Shown here one piece after another: positions 27,481 to 28,344 of a stretch of DNA of 28,344 bases. This stretch comes from Hypsibius dujardini (lineage: Eukaryota; Tardigrada; Eutardigrada; Parachela; Hypsibiidae). The notes beneath the pieces are model-generated. The model was not told the DNA's origin and ran no database searches. It was given only the letters and a program-made list of their open reading frames with translations. Position 1 is the stretch's first letter. Each line of letters starts with the position of its first letter. Position numbers and translations under genes: made by a program. The stretch lies in NCBI GenBank assembly GCA_001579985.1, contig LRSR01002504.1:1-28344 (forward strand). Reading direction: 5' to 3'.

Positions 27481-28344
27481 TGACCCGGACGCGAAATTTC
27501 CTACGCATATGAGGGGTAAGGCTGTCTGTGGTGCAATGTGAAAACAATATGGCCGCGATGCGGTAAGACTGCTTTAGCTTTCACGATCGTCGATCGTCTG
27601 TGTGTGTGTCTCCGTTTCTGCGAGCGTGACCTCACTCCGCGCGGCAGAGACACACACCATGCACATTTATGCACACACAGCCGGAATGCTTAGCTGACCG
27701 AGTCAAGTTATTTGACTCGTTCAACTTATCGCTTCATGATGGGACGAGTAAAATAACGTGAATCGGTTAGTCAAGCATTCTAGTCACAAATGTACTGGTA
27801 TTTTGCCCAGACGATTTCCGAGTCTGACGCAGGTCACGAGCGCTGCATGTATTGGCCCCTCTCATGGCACGCCGTTTGTCACAATTGAAAAACCATTACT
27901 GTATACATGCATTACTCTGTATTGTAGGCATTCCAGTGTTTTACCGCCGCAGTGGGCTGGAATTATCAAGACTATATCTGCAAACAATTTTCAAAGCATG
28001 TGTCTATATATATTGTACTAGAAAAATTACTAGTAACATGAGAGCTTTATGATCGGAATTTGCCCGAGATAACTGAGAACTGATCATTTTCATTTCGAGA
28101 GTATTGCAAATGCATAGCAATTGAACCACCCTCTCTTGTAATTACCTGCATAGCAAATCTCTTTAATTTTAAATTCCTTTTACTTAAAAATTAACGCCAA
28201 ATTTTAGGCAAATTTGAATTAGCTACCTGGTGATAAATTAATTATTTGTAACTATTACAAATTCCCTTTATACTTTAACTTTATTGATGAATAAGTTTTC
28301 AGCGCCTTAGGAATTAGAATGCCAGTAATATATCATACGTAGCG
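27481..28344. other. upstream flank of the receptor gene
   Basis: About 27580-27680 has gatcgtcgatcgtc, a short (gt)n run and CG-containing sequence that could belong to the promoter. The foldback copy 2 lies at 27684-27780. From 27781 to the window end I see no gene; the two frames near 27758-28052 lack protein-like features. Confidence 0.4.
27684..27780. mobile_element. 97-bp foldback element, copy 2
   Basis: Arms of about 36 bases, gaatgcttagctgaccgag... at 27684 and ...ggttagtcaagcattc ending at 27780, are inverted repeats with about six mismatches. Both arms include an ACTCG/CGAGT word. The family match and identical length to 26808-26904 identify it as a small mobile foldback. A target duplication is not clear. 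Confidence 0.7.

Overview
The window is animal nuclear DNA. Coding sequence is split into short, fairly GC-rich exons with GT-AG (once GC-AG) junctions, set in AT-rich introns and intergenic DNA full of degenerate TGTCTG-type low-complexity tracts and small inverted-repeat transposons. A HEN/NHLH-type bHLH gene and an NR5 (FTZ-F1)-type nuclear receptor with a divergent DNA-binding domain point to an invertebrate with fast-evolving proteins. A nematode or another fast-evolving lineage is possible, but the sequence alone does not settle the phylum.

Layout. 1-1800: a possible minus-strand exon of a small cysteine-rich membrane protein (1478-1681), followed in its sense direction by a GTTC-rich tract. 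1893-2436: a hAT-type MITE. 2975-6411 (+): a 7-exon gene for a 363-residue protein with two RRMs (hnRNP A/B, DAZAP1 or Musashi style). 6412-9313: intergenic DNA. 9314-11536 (+): a 2-exon bHLH gene orthologous to NHLH1/2 (HEN; hlh-15). 11537-12569: 3' flank with a pure (GTCT)n microsatellite, then the presumed promoter of the next gene. 12570-21362 (+): an 8-exon gene for a 993-residue ankyrin-repeat protein of no recognised family, whose introns carry at least four foldback or MITE insertions and a tRNA-like Pol III fragment. 21363-22277: a GACA-rich spacer between convergent genes. 22826-25685 (-): a 6-exon NR5-like nuclear receptor (448 residues) with a probable 5' UTR exon ending at 27353. 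26808-28344: upstream DNA with two 97-bp copies of one foldback family.

The gene models were built by hand by matching splice phases. Every junction listed keeps the reading frame, and the joins in the RRM, bHLH and receptor genes rebuild recognised domains. The four genes do not form an obvious pathway. Two encode developmental transcription factors (neuronal bHLH, NR5 receptor), one an RNA-binding protein and one an ankyrin scaffold. No prokaryote-like or CRISPR-like system is present. The most unusual features are the TGTC tracts in many introns, mostly on the sense strand, tandem splice donors in the receptor's DNA-binding extension, a GC-AG intron, and the cluster of short inverted-repeat elements in the ankyrin gene.
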